A DNA stretch of 33,260 nucleotides from Henriciella sp. (GCA_027019605.1 JALUWJ010000263.1:1-33260), one strand, 5' to 3'. Shown: positions 24,024 through 32,813, counted from the first letter of the stretch. Made by a program: numbers and translations. The notes: generated by a model from the sequence alone, not told the origin.

Positions 24024-25382
24024 ATGAAACTCACCCCATTACTATTTCTCGTGGCTTGCTTTGCTATTGCGTTACCCGCGTCGGCAGAAACTTACTATCT
24101 GAAGGACCATCCCGGCTGGCATGCCTTTGGCGACCCTGAGGGCAAGCTGACCTTTACGCGAGACGATAGTTCACTCGCTAAATTATCCATAACAACCTAC
24201 CCCGCCCAATCAGATCAGATTGCGAGCGATGAAGACCTCGCACACAAAATTGAGCAGATTGTTGCTGATATTGTCAGAAGTCGCCCGACGCAATGTGCCG
24301 GATTAAGTGGCGTCCCCCCTCAACCCGACGGTATGGGTCTTGAAGTCAAGAACGACCCGATACGCCCGACATGCTTCCTGTTTGTCAGCATGACTCCAGA
24401 GAAGAAACTTTTTGCGAATCTCTGGATAGAGAATAGCGGCCTTGCCCGCGATGGGCTTGCTTACCAAAACACCGCCAGTCTGTGGCTTCATCTCGCCTTC
24501 AGCAGGATACAGGGGCTTCCGATTGTTCCAACCAGCGGCGCACCGGCGGACCTGGCATCGATTGCGGAAAAGGCCGCCGTAGACCACAGCCCAGCTCGGA
24601 TGCTTCTGACACAGAAGAGCGATGAGTACGCCCCAAAGTACAGGGCCCTGCCAATATTTGAGGGACAGCCGATCACCAATTGTGTGGACTGGGATCCAAG
24701 TTTTTACACGCCGAAAGATCTTGTGGCTGAATCACCTTTGGAAGCACTACGCCCCATCATCCCCGCCTGTTCGATCTTTGCCTGGAAAGATAACAATATA
24801 ACCGGCCAGCCTGAGGCTTATATTGAAGGCGATTGGCAACCACTGTCAGTACTTGGTCAAAAAGAACCTTTGCTGTTTTATGATGTGACGGGCACCCGCA
24901 TTGAGCCGTTTGAACCTGGCGAACAAATCAACTTCCTGAGCGGCGACAAAACGCGCCTGTTTTCCTATGTTCGCACGGATGGCAATATCAGAGATCTGTC
25001 GGCACAAGATGTCTGGTTCACCCCGGACGGGCGCTATACGTCAGGCGGCTTTGGGCTTGCCAACAGGCCGCGGACCCTGCCGTCTGGCTCAGACGGTCGT
25101 TACTACCTGCATGGTCATATTGCCGTGTTTGAACGCGATGATGGTCCAATCCTCATCGCACTTGCCGGAAAGACCATGAAGGATGGCAAAGTTGATCAGA
25201 TCTTTATCGGCAACAGATCCTTTGAAGCCTCAGAAGAGTATGAATCTTTTCGCAGCATCTCTCAAGCTTCCCAACCGGATGCCGCGACAGATCGGCAATC
25301 GGAATCCAGCGCACGACCGGCCGCGCCTGAAAAACCTGCGAGAATTCCTTTAGTTATCCCACCGAGGAAGACGCCTCATTAG
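24024..25382 (+). CDS. Secreted protein of unknown function (452 aa)
   Basis: The start at 24024 has AAAGG upstream and places a clear signal peptide at the N-terminus (cleavage after Ala-Ser-Ala, about residue 21). An ATG six codons earlier lacks a ribosome site. The mature protein has a beta-rich N-terminal part beginning YYLKDHPGWHAFG, a central region with paired cysteines, a C-terminal beta-rich region, and a Pro/Arg-rich tail. I recognise no family. It begins 40 nt after the response-regulator stop, so it is probably co-transcribed and periplasmic. It is a candidate output or signal-binding partner of the two-component system. Confidence 0.72.
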   Translation: MKLTPLLFLVACFAIALPASAETYYLKDHPGWHAFGDPEGKLTFTRDDSSLAKLSITTYPAQSDQIASDEDLAHKIEQIVADIVRSRPTQCAGLSGVPPQPDGMGLEVKNDPIRPTCFLFVSMTPEKKLFANLWIENSGLARDGLAYQNTASLWLHLAFSRIQGLPIVPTSGAPADLASIAEKAAVDHSPARMLLTQKSDEYAPKYRALPIFEGQPITNCVDWDPSFYTPKDLVAESPLEALRPIIPACSIFAWKDNNITGQPEAYIEGDWQPLSVLGQKEPLLFYDVTGTRIEPFEPGEQINFLSGDKTRLFSYVRTDGNIRDLSAQDVWFTPDGRYTSGGFGLANRPRTLPSGSDGRYYLHGHIAVFERDDGPILIALAGKTMKDGKVDQIFIGNRSFEASEEYESFRSISQASQPDAATDRQSESSARPAAPEKPARIPLVIPPRKTPH

Positions 25383-25422
25383 ACGTCTGCCATCGCGCAT
25401 TTAGACAAACACAGGCCTTGAA

Positions 25423-26106
25423 ATGGACGACGATTCTCAAAACGCCTTTAAAGTGTGGTTCGATCCGCATATTAAGAACCTTATTCATGCGACCTTCTCC
25501 TACATGGCAGAGAACTATCACATGACCGGCGTGATAGATCATGCTGCCTGGGTCATTCAGGAAGGGGAGCTTGAAAGCTTGCTTCCCACTTTCGCGCCGC
25601 GCGCCCAAGCCGCACGCTACACGTCATTTTCCTCCAAAGATTACGATAGATTTGTGCGTCTGATCGATTATGCGGGCTATGCAGCTCCAAAACAGAAAGA
25701 CCGGGCATTGCTGGAACTGATCCATGAGTGCTTTCTGGACTCAGGGCGCGGCAATAACCGAATTTATGCCCTGATGATGTTCGCTCCTGATAGTCTGGCA
25801 GCTCTCGTCTCAGTGTTCGGCAAGATTATTGATGACCCAGGCGCCATAGATAATTCAATGTACGACCTCACGCCCTGGCCAAAATTCGTGGACCTGACAA
25901 ACAGATTGAAAGAGCTTCAGGCGACGCCGGATCGACAAATCTTTGTACCCATGACTTTTGGAGAATGGGCGGCATACTCTTCATACTTAAGCCATGTATT
26001 CGATCTGGACGAAGAAGATCTGACATCCGGCGAGACCGCTGAGATAGAAAAACTTCTCGCTGAAACGGGTGTTATTCTAATGCTTCATGCGAAGCCGGGG
26101 GGATGA
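25423..26106 (+). CDS. Cytoplasmic protein of unknown function (227 aa)
   Basis: The protein is mostly helical by composition, with no signal peptide or membrane helix. The ribosome site is weak (CCTTGAA before the ATG). It follows the secreted-protein gene by 40 nt in the same direction and is probably the third gene of the regulator operon. I recognise no family and see no catalytic motif. Confidence 0.65.
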   Translation: MDDDSQNAFKVWFDPHIKNLIHATFSYMAENYHMTGVIDHAAWVIQEGELESLLPTFAPRAQAARYTSFSSKDYDRFVRLIDYAGYAAPKQKDRALLELIHECFLDSGRGNNRIYALMMFAPDSLAALVSVFGKIIDDPGAIDNSMYDLTPWPKFVDLTNRLKELQATPDRQIFVPMTFGEWAAYSSYLSHVFDLDEEDLTSGETAEIEKLLAETGVILMLHAKPGG

Positions 26107-26116
26107 CTTGGGAAAA

Positions 26117-26368
26117 GTGAACGGCAGCGAAAACTTTTTTGCGCAGCTTCACAAGCAAACTAAATTGCGTGCCGACGCAGCCGATATCACTTGCGACATT
26201 CATCTATGCGTTCGCAAGACTCAGTCAAAGCCCTTCGCAATTCAGCCGGGAATACAAACACCAATTCGGACATGCACCTTCGGCGAAGCCAATGCACTAA
26301 CCTTCGCATTTACCACCACTGTACACGTGAAGTCGTGGGCGGCAAAGGTGAAATCGAACATCGACTGA
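26117..26368 (+). CDS. Possible small protein (83 aa), weak support
   Basis: A GTG-started frame begins ten bases after the previous stop, with GGGAAA just before it. It fills most of the 324-bp gap between the regulator operon and the transfer module. The product is basic, with no recognised motif. It could be a real short gene or a decayed end at the junction of two DNA modules. No other structure was seen in this gap except a weak GCGGCT/AGCCGC pair at 26379-26407. Confidence 0.3.
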   Translation: MNGSENFFAQLHKQTKLRADAADITCDIHLCVRKTQSKPFAIQPGIQTPIRTCTFGEANALTFAFTTTVHVKSWAAKVKSNID

Positions 26369-26430
26369 ACCTGAGTAAGCGGCTTAAAATCGCCCCAAGT
26401 CAGCCGCCCGTGCCCAGCGAGCAGGCTGAT

Positions 26431-26802
26431 TTAGTCGTCACCGGACACTTTCCTATTCACCTGCTCATTAAAGTATTCCAGCCGCCTCTGCCCCAGCGAA
26501 TGCGCAATATCTCTCTCGCCTTCCGGAATGGGTTCCGTCCGCGTCAGCCAGTAATACACAAAATGCGACAGCGTAGCGTAGGTATAGGCAAGGTCCTTCT
26601 CCATATCCGCCTGATGCTGATCAAAGGCATCCATGCGGGCAAGCAATCTCTCCTCCAGCACGGAACGCGCTTCTGGATCAAACCACGCTCGAAGCGCATC
26701 TTCGACGATCGCTGTCTTAGTCACGCCCGGCTTGTCGGCTGCTTCACTCAGTTGCGCATAAAGCTTTGTTGAAATCCTGATATTGACGCGCGGTTTTCCC
26801 AT
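26431..26802 (-). CDS. Ribbon-helix-helix (CopG-like) transfer-associated protein
   Basis: The 123-residue protein starts with a short ribbon-helix-helix pattern (a VNIRIS strand, then helices ending DALRAWFDPEA), followed by a helical C-terminal part. Such proteins next to TraG act as relaxosome accessories or repress transfer genes. The start at 26802 follows the coupling-protein stop directly. Longer in-frame starts would lie inside that gene. It is the last gene of the minus-strand transfer unit. Confidence 0.75.
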   Translation of the reverse strand: MGKPRVNIRISTKLYAQLSEAADKPGVTKTAIVEDALRAWFDPEARSVLEERLLARMDAFDQHQADMEKDLAYTYATLSHFVYYWLTRTEPIPEGERDIAHSLGQRRLEYFNEQVNRKVSGDD

Positions 26803-26806
26803 TTGC

Positions 26807-28768
26807 TCAGAACCCCGGAAGCACATCAGGGTCGCCGCGATCTGCCGCAACGGCGCGTCTAACGGTTTCGAGGTTCTGATCGCCCGCAGGATCAGCCTCA
26901 TCTTCGATATCAGCCTCAAGAACAGGCTCCGGTGCGCGTTTCTCAGACCCCTCATCCTTAGCGTGCTCAGGTTCTCGAGTCCGTTTCAATGACACGCCAC
27001 CTGGTTTCCCGCTATCCTTGGCCTCCGGCTCCTTGAACGGCGACGCGGCAACGATTGATGTCCATTCCACGTCACAAGTGACGTCGCCCCATTCTACGGT
27101 TGCGGGCGGCAACACTCGCCGCGTGAAATTCCGATCCTTGAAATATCGCAGCTTCTGGGCAAGCACCGGCGGCGCACCGGACACCATGACAATTTCATCG
27201 CTGGCGGAGAGCTGCATGACCTCACCCGGCGTAATCAGAGCGCGCTGGGTTTCCTGGCGCGACACCATCATGTGGGACAGCCAGGGGGCAAGCCGGTGGC
27301 CGGTATAATTCTTCTGGGATCGAAGCTCTGTTGTTGTGCCGAGGGCATCAGACACGCGTTTAGCGGTGCGCTCATCATTGGTCGCGAAAGCAATCCGCAC
27401 ATGGCAATTGTCGAGGATCGAATTGTTGGGCCCGTAAGCCTTTTCGATCTGGTTCAGCGACTGTGCGATCAGGTAGGCGCGAATGCCGTAGCCTGCCATG
27501 AAGGCCAGCGCGCTTTCAAAGAAGTCGAGCCGCCCCAGCGCTGGGAACTCATCGAGCATGAAGAGCAGTTTTCGCCGGTTTTTCTCGGGCAAGTCCTCCG
27601 TCAACCTTCGTCCGATCTGATTCAGGATAAGCCGGATCAGCGGTTTCGTCCGTGACAGGTCCGACGGCGGCACGACCAGGTACAGCGATAGCGGGCTTTC
27701 CCCTTCCACCAGGTCTTCTATGCGCCAGTCTGATCGGCTCGTGACTTCTGCAATCACCGGATCGCGATACAGCGACAGAAAGCTCATGGCGGTCGACAGC
27801 ACACCGGAGCGTTCATTTTCTGACTTGTTGAGCAGCTCGCGCGCAGCCTGTGCGACGATCGGATGAACGCCTCTCTCGCCGAGATGCGGTGTTGTCATCA
27901 TGGTGCGGAGCGTCACCGCGAAGGAGCGCTTTGGATCAGACAGAAACCGGACGCAGCCGCTGAGTGTTTTGTCTGCTTCAGCGTAAAGCACGTGCAGGAT
28001 GACGCCGACGAGCAAGGCGTGACCGGTCTTTTCCCAATGGTTTCGGCGTTCGAGCGAGCCTTCCGGATCGACCAGAATATCGGCAATGTTCTGAACATCA
28101 CGCACTTCATGCTCGCCCGGGCGCACAGCCATGAGTGGATTGTATTTCGGGGAGCGTCGGTCGGTTGGATCGAACCGGACGCAGCGTGAGAAGCCGGACC
28201 GCCAACCTGAAGTCAGCTCCCAGTTCTCGCCTTTGATGTCGTGAATGACGGCGCTGCCGGTCCAGGACAACAGCGTCGGCACGACAAGGCCAACGCCCTT
28301 GCCGGAGCGCGTCGGCGCAAAGGCCATGACATGTTCGGGTCCATCATGACGGAGGTAGCGCTTCTGCCAGCGCCCGAGGAACACACCCGCATCTGCAAAC
28401 AGTCCGGCGCGTTTCAGATCGGATACACCTGCCCACCGCGCTGAACCGTATGTCGTCACATGGCGCTCATGACGGCTGCGCAAGACAGAGCCGATGATCG
28501 CCGCCAGAAATCCAAGCGCTGAGCCTGACACAGCGATCAGGCCGCCGCGCGCAAAGACTTCCGGCGCATAGGCTTCATAGGCATACCACCACTGGAAGAG
28601 CCGCCAGGGTTTGTAGATCGGTGTCTCGCCCGCCATGAACCATGGCGCGCCTAGCGCTGCCTGAAACCCGAGCGCTTCGGCGGTCATTTGGGTGGCAAGC
28701 CAGACCGCGCCAATGATGAGCGCAAACACCACCATGATCTGGCCAATGAGTATCTTTGTGCCGGTCAT
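26807..28768 (-). CDS. traG: Conjugal transfer coupling protein TraG/VirD4 (T4CP)
   Basis: The 653 residues begin with membrane helices (about 5-30 and 73-97). The ATPase follows, with Walker A APTRSGKGVG (about 151-160) and Walker B LFMLDEFPALG (about 400). The C-terminal tail is charged and variable. TraG proteins are inner-membrane hexameric ATPases that bring the relaxase-DNA complex to the type IV secretion channel. The start at 28768 has AAGGAG upstream; an upstream extension to 28876 runs towards the relaxase gene. It lies between the relaxase and CopG-like genes. No mating-pair (trb/virB) genes are seen in this window. Confidence 0.95.
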   Translation of the reverse strand: MTGTKILIGQIMVVFALIIGAVWLATQMTAEALGFQAALGAPWFMAGETPIYKPWRLFQWWYAYEAYAPEVFARGGLIAVSGSALGFLAAIIGSVLRSRHERHVTTYGSARWAGVSDLKRAGLFADAGVFLGRWQKRYLRHDGPEHVMAFAPTRSGKGVGLVVPTLLSWTGSAVIHDIKGENWELTSGWRSGFSRCVRFDPTDRRSPKYNPLMAVRPGEHEVRDVQNIADILVDPEGSLERRNHWEKTGHALLVGVILHVLYAEADKTLSGCVRFLSDPKRSFAVTLRTMMTTPHLGERGVHPIVAQAARELLNKSENERSGVLSTAMSFLSLYRDPVIAEVTSRSDWRIEDLVEGESPLSLYLVVPPSDLSRTKPLIRLILNQIGRRLTEDLPEKNRRKLLFMLDEFPALGRLDFFESALAFMAGYGIRAYLIAQSLNQIEKAYGPNNSILDNCHVRIAFATNDERTAKRVSDALGTTTELRSQKNYTGHRLAPWLSHMMVSRQETQRALITPGEVMQLSASDEIVMVSGAPPVLAQKLRYFKDRNFTRRVLPPATVEWGDVTCDVEWTSIVAASPFKEPEAKDSGKPGGVSLKRTREPEHAKDEGSEKRAPEPVLEADIEDEADPAGDQNLETVRRAVAADRGDPDVLPGF

Positions 28769-28885
28769 GGCGGTCTCCTTGAAAGGGCAATTTGTCTTTC
28801 TCCAAGGATGATCGCTTGCGCCCTGCGCCGGCCAGCGGGATTCTGCGCCAATGCACGCAAACCTCTGCAAACCCATCCAACACGC

Positions 28886-30814
28886 CTAGCGCGATAGCCC
28901 TCTGGACCGACCCATATCGATACTCCAGCCAATGCCCGACGCAGTACGTTTGATCGTCAGCTCGCGGCCCATTTGCCGCCCGAGCGCACTACGCCACGGC
29001 ACCAGCGCAAATTCCTTTGCATTGCCGATAACCGCCATGCGCCCGGCTGCCAGGTCCACATGGCCTTCCAGCTTCCCGTCAAAGCGCTCGCTGCGAGACA
29101 GCTGAACAGCCGTTCTGTCCGAACGCGTCGCAACGGCATCGCTTTCGCGTTTCAGCTCCAGGGCGCGCAGCCTGGTCCTTTGCGCGTCGCCAAGGTCTGT
29201 CTGATCAGGACCAAGATGGCCTTGCGCGCGCAACCAGACCTGACGCTGGGATTTCAAATCCTGTAGAGCTTTTGAGCGCCCGGCGTTCTCATCTGACAAG
29301 GAGTCGACCCACGTCTCGCCGAGGCGGTCGATCTGGGCTTCAGGCGATAGCCAGGAGAGGACGTTCAGTTTGACGCCGCCGGAACGCCGCCCCTCATAGT
29401 CCGTTGCGCGCTCCAGAAACTTTTCATCGACATGCCATTCGCCGGTGGCAAGCCGCTCGCCAATACCTGCCCGGCGCAAAGCTTCAAGCCGCCGCTTCAG
29501 GGACAGGCGGTAAGCCGGTTTCGATCCCGGATCATGGCGGGCGTGCAAGTCTTCCGACCAGATGCCGCCGGTCTGCTCTGCCACCAGAGCAATCGCCTTG
29601 TCCGAAGCCCGCGCCATGGCCTTGGCCCGGGAAAGCTCGACCACGGCCCCGCGCGGCGGGCGGGCGTGAACATCCACCGCCGCTGACGGCACATGCCAGA
29701 TGCCGCCCGCAAAATCTTCTACCAGCAGATAGCGCGTATCGCGCAGCTCATCTTCCGGGCCATAGGCTTTCACGATGCCTGTGATGGGTGGCGCATCATC
29801 GCCCCGGTCCTGAACAAAGCGAATGGTCTTGTTCTGCTCGCCAAACTCAGCCGCCAGGGTCCGGATGATATCGCCGCGCCGTCCCTGCCGTTTCAGCTGG
29901 GCTTGCCAGTCCTCTTTCAATTGCCAGGAGAGCGCGCCGTCCGCTTTTGCAAGGCCGAGGGATTCCAGGTGGCGCATGCGTGAAATCCGTAGCGACTGGT
30001 CAAATCGTTCACCGCTTGTGTTCGCATGGCCCGGCACAAACCTTCCTTGCTCGAGCCGGGTTTCGATCTCGTGATCAAGTGCGGTCCAGCGGTCCTGTTC
30101 GACCTCATTCTGGCGGGCGTTTGCAATCTCCAGCGTGCGTCTTGGTCCGTGTCTCTGGGTGGCGAGCTCTTCGGCGGCTTCGCGCAGGCCTTTGGTAAGA
30201 TAGCCCCGGGCGATGACCACATCCTTCATCCGGGCATCGCGGCCACGCACCACAATATGGGTGTGCGGGTGACCGGTATTGTGGTGATCGACCGCGACCC
30301 AATCGAGCCGCCGCCCGACATCGCGTTCCATTCTTGCCATCAGCTCGCGCGTGGCCTGTTTGAGGTCGCCCATGCGCGCCCCATCTTCGGGTGAAACGAT
30401 GATCCGAAACTGGTGGCGATCATGCTCGCTGCGCTCGAGAAAGTCGCGGGGGCTGATGCCTTCCTGATCTCGGTCATAGAGGATGCCGCCGTCTCCCTCG
30501 CGATCGACGCCGTCGCGTTGCAAATAGCTGACATGGGCGCGGAATAATCCGGGGCCTGCACCCCGCGCTCTTGCGATATGCACTTTGACGATGACGCGGC
30601 GCATCTGAGCGCGTGACAAATGCCGGTGCCTGGAGCCGCCTGTCCGCGCCGCGCCGCCCGCACCATAGCGCGCGCCAGTGAAGGACGATTTGCGCGGGGC
30701 TTTTGAAAGCCTTTTGCCCGCCTTGTTCAACTGGCGTGATATGCGCTTTCCTGCTGGTCCGCCCTGGTCGCGGATACGTCCGAGTCGCGGTGTGAACGGT
30801 TTTTCCTCGCTCAT
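28886..30814 (-). CDS. Relaxase, VirD2/TraI-like with DUF3363 region
   Basis: The 642-residue protein has a basic N-terminal tail. Then comes a relaxase core: AHVSYLQRDG (Tyr97, likely the nicking tyrosine) and the three-histidine metal motif HPHTHIVVRG (His182, His184, His186). After about residue 230 the protein matches the DUF3363 type often annotated as VirD2 in alphaproteobacteria. Relaxases nick oriT and lead the strand into the recipient. The start at 30814 is chosen at the MSEEK methionine; the ribosome site is weak. A candidate oriT lies directly upstream and traG 117 bp downstream. Confidence 0.92.
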   Translation of the reverse strand: MSEEKPFTPRLGRIRDQGGPAGKRISRQLNKAGKRLSKAPRKSSFTGARYGAGGAARTGGSRHRHLSRAQMRRVIVKVHIARARGAGPGLFRAHVSYLQRDGVDREGDGGILYDRDQEGISPRDFLERSEHDRHQFRIIVSPEDGARMGDLKQATRELMARMERDVGRRLDWVAVDHHNTGHPHTHIVVRGRDARMKDVVIARGYLTKGLREAAEELATQRHGPRRTLEIANARQNEVEQDRWTALDHEIETRLEQGRFVPGHANTSGERFDQSLRISRMRHLESLGLAKADGALSWQLKEDWQAQLKRQGRRGDIIRTLAAEFGEQNKTIRFVQDRGDDAPPITGIVKAYGPEDELRDTRYLLVEDFAGGIWHVPSAAVDVHARPPRGAVVELSRAKAMARASDKAIALVAEQTGGIWSEDLHARHDPGSKPAYRLSLKRRLEALRRAGIGERLATGEWHVDEKFLERATDYEGRRSGGVKLNVLSWLSPEAQIDRLGETWVDSLSDENAGRSKALQDLKSQRQVWLRAQGHLGPDQTDLGDAQRTRLRALELKRESDAVATRSDRTAVQLSRSERFDGKLEGHVDLAAGRMAVIGNAKEFALVPWRSALGRQMGRELTIKRTASGIGWSIDMGRSRGLSR

Positions 30815-30934
30815 GCTGGCGCTCTTTGTCCGTGCACCACGCAAATCCCAATAAAAACGAGGCTTTTCCGAAACCCCGTGCACCACAAGGCTGTGCAAAG
30901 GGCGCCAAAAAACAGATGTGCAGACAAGGGGTTA

Positions 30935-30992
30935 GGCACCATGTGGTGCCATAGCTTCAATCTTGCCCTACCGGGTTCGCTTCTCATCCTGT
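30935..30992. other. Candidate origin of transfer (oriT)
   Basis: The 217-bp gap between traF and the relaxase gene holds a 16-bp near-perfect hairpin, GGCACCA-TG-TGGTGCC (30935-30950). About 35 bp further on is CATCCTGT (30985-30992), which fits the YATCCTGY nick consensus known for IncP-type MOB-P relaxases. Hairpin plus nick core immediately beside a relaxase gene is the expected oriT layout. The nick assignment is inference by analogy. Confidence 0.45.
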
Positions 30993-31031
30993 TGCATGCG
31001 CTTGTATCGCTTTGCATCCGCTTGCAGTCTT

Positions 31032-31532
31032 TCAGTCCTGAGAGGTCATGAGGGGAATGGCGACGCCATCCAGGTCTGTCTGTTTGATGGGGCCGAAATA
31101 TCGGCCATCCAGAGACGCCGGGTGCGGCGTCAGCAGGAAGAGTTGGTCAGCCTGAAGGATGCTGCATCCCTCCCAGACCGGCAGGTTTCGCCCACTTGAA
31201 TCGACGTCCTTCGCCACAGCAGCCGGCTGCTTGTTGATCCGGATTTCGCTGCCGTTCCGGCAGATTTCATCGCCTGGCAGGCCAGCAACCTGCTTCAATA
31301 GCGGCCAATCTTTCCCGACATATCCGCGCGCTTCTGCCCACTCCGCGACAGCGCTCTGGCTGGAGACGACGACCCATCTGCCTTGGGTGAATGGCTCGTC
31401 GCTCAGCCAGTAAAGCCCTGTTGGCGCACTTGCTGTTCGGTTCCAGATCAGGCGATTCAGCGGATCAAAAATCGATCCGAAAATCACAAGAGAGATGCCC
31501 GATAGTGTCAGCCAGAAATTGAGCTTTTTCAT
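31032..31532 (-). CDS. traF: TraF-like S26 signal peptidase (transfer pilus maturation)
   Basis: The 166-residue protein has one N-terminal membrane helix (about 5-25). The S26 catalytic pair follows: Ser in SAPTGLYW (Ser35) and Lys in LLKQVAGLPGD (Lys80). TraF of conjugation systems trims and cyclises the pilin. It is an inner-membrane enzyme facing the periplasm. Its ATG overlaps the upstream helix-turn-helix gene stop in ATGA, so the two are coupled. Confidence 0.9.
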   Translation of the reverse strand: MKKLNFWLTLSGISLVIFGSIFDPLNRLIWNRTASAPTGLYWLSDEPFTQGRWVVVSSQSAVAEWAEARGYVGKDWPLLKQVAGLPGDEICRNGSEIRINKQPAAVAKDVDSSGRNLPVWEGCSILQADQLFLLTPHPASLDGRYFGPIKQTDLDGVAIPLMTSQD

Positions 31533-31771
31533 TTCGGATCACGCAGGCGTTCGGACGTGGACGCATAGGAATTGCGTTCTGACCAGCGGATGAGATCGGG
31601 CTTTGGATAGAAGACGCGTGCGCCATGTTTGCGGTAAATGGGCCCGCGCCCTTCGCAGCGATAATGATCGAGTGTGGAGCGCTTGAGGCGCAGAAACTTT
31701 GCTGCTTCTTCAACACTCAGAAGCTCCGGCCAATTGTCTCCATGCGAATTTTTCTTACCCGTTCTTGTCAT
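31529..31771 (-). CDS. Helix-turn-helix (excisionase/MerR-like) DNA-binding protein
   Basis: The 80 residues contain LLSVEEAAKFLRLKRSTLDHYR, then an RVFYPKPDLIRWSERN wing, the small winged-helix layout of HTH_17 proteins. These commonly precede traF in alphaproteobacterial transfer modules and may regulate the operon. The start at 31771 has GGAAAGG upstream. The longer in-frame start at 31930 overlaps a terminator and is rejected. Confidence 0.82.
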   Translation of the reverse strand: MTRTGKKNSHGDNWPELLSVEEAAKFLRLKRSTLDHYRCEGRGPIYRKHGARVFYPKPDLIRWSERNSYASTSERLRDPK

Positions 31772-31893
31772 TGTACACCTTTCCTTTTGCTTGTTTGTGC
31801 TCGGAAAGGATTGGCCAGACATGCGGATGTTTGCAGGGTTAAAATTCGCATGGTGCATTTTCTCCCCTGCGTTTAACCAAGGAAAACACACGG

Positions 31894-31927
31894 AAAAACC
31901 GCCCCGGAGTTGCGCTCCGGAGCGGTT
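31894..31927 (-). terminator. Rho-independent terminator after the DUF736 remnant
   Basis: Reading leftwards, AACCGC-x-CCGGAG-type arms (31915-31927 with 31897-31909, one mismatch) enclose a 5-nt loop and are followed by a run of five T on the minus strand. This ends transcripts coming from the DUF736 side before the helix-turn-helix gene. Confidence 0.8.
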
Positions 31928-31948
31928 CATTTGTGCTGGCTTTAGGGT

Positions 31949-32117
31949 CTAGTCGCGCGGGTTCCAGAGGATCACGTGACGGCCTTTCTTGCCTTTCACC
32001 GGCGCGAGGTTTGCGTAGATCTTGCGCGGGCCGATCTGCGGGTCAGCCAGGGTGATCGAGACATATTCCCTGCCGCTCGCCTTGGCTTTGCGAAGCCACC
32101 CGCCGCCGATTTCAGTA
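31949..32117 (-). pseudogene. 3' remnant of a DUF736 gene
   Basis: The minus strand translates to about 55 residues ending at TAG (31951-31949): TEIGGGWLRKAKASG, then YVSITLADP, KIYANLAPV and ILWNPRD. These align with the C-terminal half of the intact DUF736 protein at 32302-32631 (ELGAAWRRTGKVSG, YISLTLAAP, LFANL, IIWNPE). The N-terminal half is missing. The break falls exactly at a 20-bp palindrome (32118-32137), so it was probably cut by insertion or recombination of a mobile element. Confidence 0.8.
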
Positions 32118-32226
32118 TTATGCAGAGCTCTGCATAAGACCGATTATGCGGAGTAGTGTGTTATGCGGAGTCTTGGTCTCAGGGCTCTGATTATACAGGT
32201 GATCTGAGAAGATTTACTGCGCATAA
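32118..32226. repeat. 20-bp palindrome and TTATGCRGAG repeats
   Basis: TTATGCAGAGCTCTGCATAA (32118-32137) is a perfect palindrome. TTATGCGGAG follows at 32144-32153 and again at 32161-32170, and an inverted copy with one mismatch (CTGCGCATAA) lies at 32217-32226. A TCTCAG/CTGAGA pair sits at 32177-32182/32204-32209. The cluster begins where the DUF736 remnant is cut. It looks like recombinase binding sites at the end of a mobile element. Confidence 0.7.
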
Positions 32227-32258
32227 TAACGGCGTTTCCAGGGTGCATTTTGGGGTGT

Positions 32259-32288
32259 AAAAACCCCCGCGAGATGATCTCGCGAGGG
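32259..32288 (-). terminator. Rho-independent terminator of the DUF736 gene
   Basis: On the minus strand a GC-rich hairpin (CGCGAGAT pairing with ATCTCGCG, plus three outer G-C pairs past one mismatch) is followed by TTTTT. It begins 13 bp after the stop of the DUF736 gene. Confidence 0.85.
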
Positions 32289-32301
32289 CTATAGGGCTGT
32301 C

Positions 32302-32631
32302 CTATTCAGGGTTCCAGATGATGGCATAAACCTGATCATCGTCTTGGCCTGAAGCCTGCCCTAGATTGGCGAAGAGCCGGCGATTACCGAGTTCTGGCGC
32401 GGCTAGGGTGAGACTGATATAGGGGTTACCCGAGACCTTTCCGGTGCGGCGCCAAGCGGCTCCCAACTCAGTTTGCTCATCAGTGACGATGCGATAATCG
32501 GGCTGGCGATCATCTGTCTTTTCTGAGTTTGGAATGATCTCGATACCACAGGCGATTGTGAGCGTGCGCAAGGTGCCTTTGAAGTGGTCGGTCTTAGGAT
32601 CATGTGTGACGTATCCGATTGCTGTTGACAT
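32302..32631 (-). CDS. DUF736 family protein
   Basis: The 109-residue protein starts MSTAIGYVTHD and has the family landmarks: FKGTLRTLTI near the N-terminus, an AWRRTGKVSGNPYISLTL block, and the closing IIWNPE. DUF736 proteins are small, of unknown function, and very common beside conjugation genes in alphaproteobacterial plasmids and islands. The start at 32631 has GGAGA upstream; an earlier in-frame start at 32667 is less likely. A strong terminator follows. Confidence 0.88.
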   Translation of the reverse strand: MSTAIGYVTHDPKTDHFKGTLRTLTIACGIEIIPNSEKTDDRQPDYRIVTDEQTELGAAWRRTGKVSGNPYISLTLAAPELGNRRLFANLGQASGQDDDQVYAIIWNPE

Positions 32632-32741
32632 AGTGTTTGTCTCCGTTTGTTCGTCAGCGGGGACCATTCCCTGCCGACGAGGACCGAAGAGATGGCGGGC
32701 GTTTCATCGGAGCACCCGCAGGGCCGCAACGCATGTGTAGG

Positions 32742-32813
32742 ACCCGTGATCTGGGATAATGTGATCCGCGCGGAATGGGCGAAGCCCAGGGGACATTATC
32801 CCAGATCACGGGT
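32742..32813. repeat. Perfect 21-bp inverted repeat in the 347-bp gap before the recombinase
   Basis: The arm at 32742-32762 (starting ACCCGTGATC, ending ATAATGT) is exactly complementary to 32793-32813. The 30-bp centre contains GGGCGAAGCCC. The gap 32632-32986 holds no credible gene. Possible roles are a recombination or transfer site, a strong terminator-like hairpin between the divergent genes, or the end of an element. Confidence 0.75.

Noticed and set aside
28575-30908. Several frames of 100-145 codons overlapping relaxase and traG on both strands
   Set aside because: They are shadows caused by the high G+C of the transfer genes, without family motifs or ribosome sites.
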